Source: an uncultured Acidimicrobiales bacterium
GTDB lineage: Bacteria; Actinomycetota; Acidimicrobiia; Acidimicrobiales; SZUA-35
Assembly (NCBI GenBank): GCA_938008925.1
Contig: CALLIQ010000689.1
Coordinates: 1 to 8,042, forward strand
DNA: 8,042 bases
Direction of reading: 5' to 3'
A program made the translations under genes and the position numbers. Positions 6,384-8,042 of the stretch are shown here, one piece after another. The notes beneath the pieces are model-generated. The model had not been told where the DNA came from and did not search any database. It saw only the letters and a program-made list of their open reading frames with translations. Position 1 is the first letter of the stretch, and every line of letters starts with the position of its first letter.

Positions 6384-6764
6384 TCAGGAGCAGTTGTCGA
6401 GCCCGTATTGGAACGTGTCGAGGTTTCCGGGAACGAACTCGCTCACGGAAGCGACGTCTCGAACGCCCTCGTGGTACGACACGTTCACCTGAGCGGCCTC
6501 CGAAATGTCGCTTGGTGCCAACGTGGCCATGATGGAGGCGAGGCGGACCAGCTCCTCGCTCTCTTCTGCGAAGCCGTCCTCGCCGAACGCCGTCGGCGCG
6601 TTGATGATCGGCAGATAGTCCTCGTTGAACACCGAGCAGAACGTCGCGCCGTCTGGCACGGCGACCTCCTCGCTCCCCGAGCTCCCTCCGCACGCTGTGA
6701 GCGAGGCGGTCACCGCCACGAATCCGGCCGTCATGGCGCGCAAAGACGCCGTTCGTGTTGCCAT
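6384..6764 (-). CDS. Small predicted lipoprotein, function unknown
   Basis: 126 residues from the ATG at 6764. The N-terminus has a lipoprotein signal: Arg residues at 4 and 9, a hydrophobic stretch about 11-23, and lipobox LTAC with Cys25 followed by GGSSGS, typical of lipidated surface proteins in actinobacteria. The mature part is acidic (EEVAVPDGATFCSVFNEDY, EDGFAEESEELVRL) and has Cys43 and Cys125, which could form a disulfide outside the cell. I recognise no named domain. The start is set by AGGAGGG 6 bases upstream; an in-frame ATG at 6785 would add 7 residues, has no such site, and would put that site inside the gene. It lies 104 bases downstream of argR on the same strand, so readthrough is possible, but its spacing and upstream repeats suggest its own control. 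Confidence 0.8.
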   Translation of the reverse strand: MATRTASLRAMTAGFVAVTASLTACGGSSGSEEVAVPDGATFCSVFNEDYLPIINAPTAFGEDGFAEESEELVRLASIMATLAPSDISEAAQVNVSYHEGVRDVASVSEFVPGNLDTFQYGLDNCS

Positions 6765-6770
6765 CAGGTT

Positions 6771-6777
6771 CCCTCCT
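6771..6777 (-). promoter_or_regulatory. Strong Shine-Dalgarno of the lipoprotein gene
   Basis: AGGAGGG on the minus strand, followed by six bases (AACCTG) and the ATG at 6764. It is the best ribosome binding site in the window and decides the start against the in-frame ATG at 6785. Confidence 0.85.
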
Positions 6778-6794
6778 GGTTGCATGGACGACCG

Positions 6795-6817
6795 GGCTGG
6801 CCATCCGCCGACCAGCC
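6795..6817. other. Weak hairpin upstream of the lipoprotein gene
   Basis: GGCTGG (6795-6800) and CCAGCC (6812-6817) can pair as a 6-bp GC-rich stem with an 11-base loop, between argR and the lipoprotein gene. There is no T-run on either strand, so it is a poor intrinsic terminator. It could be an mRNA leader structure or simply part of the CCAGC repeats. Confidence 0.25.
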
Positions 6818-6860
6818 AATCCCGAACGCGTTAACCAGCGCGAAACCAGCCGTTACCAGC
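6810..6860. promoter_or_regulatory. Helically phased AACCAGC direct repeats, candidate operator
   Basis: Three copies lie in a row: AACCAGC (6833-6839), four bases, AACCAGC (6844-6850), three bases, TACCAGC (6854-6860). A looser copy, GACCAGC, is at 6810-6816, about two helical turns away. The starts of the three main copies step by 11 and 10 bases, one DNA turn each. A 7-bp unit with a 4-bp gap is the layout recognised by OmpR/PhoB-family response regulators; M. tuberculosis PhoP is a known case with a different unit sequence. The array is 46-96 bases before the lipoprotein start and just after the argR stop. Confidence 0.45.
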
Positions 6861-6868
6861 GCCGAATT

Positions 6869-7342
6869 TCAGCCGTCGAGAAGGCCTGCGAGTTCGATCA
6901 GGTGGGCCTGCAACTCGGCTCCAGCGTCGGGCCGGGCGATCACGAGAATCGTGTCGTCGCCGGCCACGGTCCCGACAACGTTCGGCACACCGCCTCGGTC
7001 GAGGGCACTCGCCACCACGTGGGCAGAGCCCGGCGGCGTCCGCAGCACGACCAGATCGCCCGATCGATCGACCTCGACGAGCCAATCGCCGAGCACCCGC
7101 CGGAGATGGTCCTCCGGAGCGAACTGTTCTGACGGGAGCTCGGGAATCGCATAGACGGTCGCCCCACCGGCGATGCGAACCTTGATCGCACCGAGATCCT
7201 CGAGGTCGCGCGACACAGTGGCTTGGGTGGCGTGCACGTCGCCGTCGGCCAACAGCTCGACCAACTGGGCCTGGCTCGCCACGGCGTGGTCGGCGAGGAG
7301 CTGCTTGATCTGGTGCTGACGCTGCGCTTTTCCGACACTCAC
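6869..7342 (-). CDS. argR: Arginine repressor
   Basis: Transcriptional regulator of arginine genes; known members form arginine-bound hexamers. 157 residues, normal length. The N-terminal winged helix (about 5-65) has QRQHQIKQLLADHAVASQAQL (by pieces, 7-27) and the recognition segment QATVSRDLEDLG at 40-51 with the conserved Ser-Arg pair. The C-terminal arginine-binding and oligomerisation domain has VVLRTPPGSAHVVASALDR (97-115) and GTVAGDDTILVIAR (124-137), whose Asp129-Asp130 pair is the arginine contact in the family. The start is GTG at 7342, 13 bases after the argF stop, with only a weak purine-rich GAGAG upstream, consistent with operon translation behind argF. In other actinobacteria argG normally follows argR; here a lipoprotein gene does. 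Confidence 0.95.
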   Translation of the reverse strand: MSVGKAQRQHQIKQLLADHAVASQAQLVELLADGDVHATQATVSRDLEDLGAIKVRIAGGATVYAIPELPSEQFAPEDHLRRVLGDWLVEVDRSGDLVVLRTPPGSAHVVASALDRGGVPNVVGTVAGDDTILVIARPDAGAELQAHLIELAGLLDG

Positions 7343-7355
7343 GACGCGCTCGCTC

Positions 7356-8042
7356 TCAATCCTGCCCGAGCAACCATGCGAGCACCGATCGAGCAGCGGT
7401 CAAACGGTGTGCGGCCTGGGCCCAGATCCGGCTCTGTGGGCCGTCGAGGGCCCCATCGGTCGCCTCCTCGCCCCGGTGGGCGGGCAGGCAGTGCATGAAG
7501 ACCGACGATTCGCCGGCTGACGCGATGAGGCGTTCGTCGATCTGGAAACCCTCGAATGCACGAAGTCGAGTGGCGTGCTCGGCTTCTTGGCCCATCGAGG
7601 TCCATGTGTCGGCGTAGACGACGTCCGAGCCGGGCACGACGTCGGCCGCTCGGTCCGCCACGACAGCGGTCACTCCGCTTGCGGCGAGACGGTCGAGGTC
7701 GACGGGGTCGAACTGGTAGCCGGACGGCGACGCGATCCGGAACTCGGCGCCGAGCATGCCCACTGCCAGGCCGAGGGACCGAGCGACGTTGTTGGCGTCG
7801 CCGACGTAGGTGATCACTCGCCCGGTCAGCGGGGCGGCTGGATCGTCCGACGGTCCAAACTCATCGAGGATCGTGAAGACGTCGGCGATCGCCTGGAGCG
7901 GATGCGCCCCGTCGCTGAGCAGATTGATGATCGGGACGACGTCAAGGGCCGCCATGCGCTCGAGCAACTCGTGTCCGAAGACTCGGGCGCAAATCGCTTC
8001 GTGGTAGCAGCCGAGCGTTCGGGTGACGTCCTCGGCCGACTC
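7356..8042 (-). CDS. argF: Ornithine carbamoyltransferase, N-terminus beyond the window edge
   Basis: Transfers the carbamoyl group from carbamoyl phosphate to ornithine, giving citrulline, the substrate of ArgG. The frame is open from the right edge to the stop, giving 228 residues. The usual length is about 300-310, so roughly 75-80 N-terminal residues, including the carbamoyl-phosphate STRT loop, are missing. From the edge the protein reads ESAEDVTRTLGCYHEAICAR, a good match to this family just after that loop. Further motifs: HPLQAIAD (visible residues 47-54), the ornithine-side segment TWTSMGQEAE, and the active-site loop HCLPAHRGEE near the C-terminus. The TTG at 7967 is an internal Leu codon, not a start. 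It is upstream of argR in the same operon. The catabolic ArcB alternative is unlikely given the neighbours. Confidence 0.95.
   Translation of the reverse strand, partial: ESAEDVTRTLGCYHEAICARVFGHELLERMAALDVVPIINLLSDGAHPLQAIADVFTILDEFGPSDDPAAPLTGRVITYVGDANNVARSLGLAVGMLGAEFRIASPSGYQFDPVDLDRLAASGVTAVVADRAADVVPGSDVVYADTWTSMGQEAEHATRLRAFEGFQIDERLIASAGESSVFMHCLPAHRGEEATDGALDGPQSRIWAQAAHRLTAARSVLAWLLGQD

Noticed and set aside
6765..6785. Upstream in-frame ATG of the lipoprotein gene at 6785
   Set aside because: The strong AGGAGGG lies between this ATG and the one at 6764 at ideal distance for the latter, and the shorter form gives a normal lipoprotein signal.
6795..6817. Intrinsic terminator after argR
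   Set aside because: Only a 6-bp stem with an 11-base loop and no T-run; kept only as a weak hairpin.
6408..7154. 248-codon + strand open frame opposite the lipoprotein and argR
   Set aside because: It crosses two well-supported minus-strand genes and an intergenic region with regulatory repeats, and has no domain or start signal.
7965..7967. TTG as the start of argF
   Set aside because: The frame continues to the window edge with family-typical sequence, so this is an internal Leu codon of a gene cut by the edge.
1..8042. Mobile elements, CRISPR arrays, tRNA or rRNA genes, defence systems
   Set aside because: I looked for transposase motifs, long terminal repeats, regularly spaced repeats and tRNA-like cloverleaf sequence on both strands and saw none.

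Overview
This window looks like ordinary chromosome from a high-GC actinobacterium. The order argF-argR-argG-argH on one strand is the tail of the classical actinobacterial argCJBDFRGH cluster. The dinB type and the apparent leaderless promoters fit as well. Acidimicrobiia (Ilumatobacter-like) is my best guess at class level, but I cannot confirm it without a search. Codons are strongly GC-rich throughout. I see no mobile element, RNA gene or CRISPR array.

Layout, left to right. (1) The 3' part of dinB (DNA polymerase IV, + strand, cut by the left edge) runs to 1213. Its last 72 bases are also the end of argH on the other strand. (2) argG (3793 to 2552) and argH (2548 to 1142) form a tight two-gene minus-strand unit with 3 bases between them. 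(3) A 103-base divergent promoter region (3794-3896) separates argG from an Lrp/AsnC-family regulator gene (3897-4328, +). (4) A large membrane protein with a DUF2079 domain (6023 to 4398, minus) converges on the regulator gene, with a short repetitive spacer between them. (5) An 85-residue helical protein of unknown function (6107-6364, +) diverges from the membrane protein and converges on a small predicted lipoprotein (6764 to 6384, minus). (6) argR (7342 to 6869) and argF (from the right edge to 7356), both minus strand, complete the window.

How the genes work together. ArgF makes citrulline from ornithine and carbamoyl phosphate. ArgG joins citrulline to aspartate, and ArgH releases arginine and fumarate, so the last three steps of arginine synthesis are here together with the arginine-sensing repressor ArgR. 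What departs from the usual plan is that argFR and argGH, normally adjacent, are held apart by about 3 kb carrying four unrelated genes. argG therefore needs its own promoter. The sequence offers one, with a 13-bp palindrome between its -35-like and -10 elements, sharing the divergent region with the Lrp-type gene.

The most interesting signals are regulatory. Three genes (argG, the lrp-like gene and the 85-residue gene) have the pattern TANNNT-6 bases-ATG and no Shine-Dalgarno sequence, which suggests leaderless mRNAs. The lipoprotein gene has a strong Shine-Dalgarno sequence and, upstream of it, helically phased AACCAGC repeats like OmpR/PhoB-family operators. I did not find a convincing new multi-gene system.
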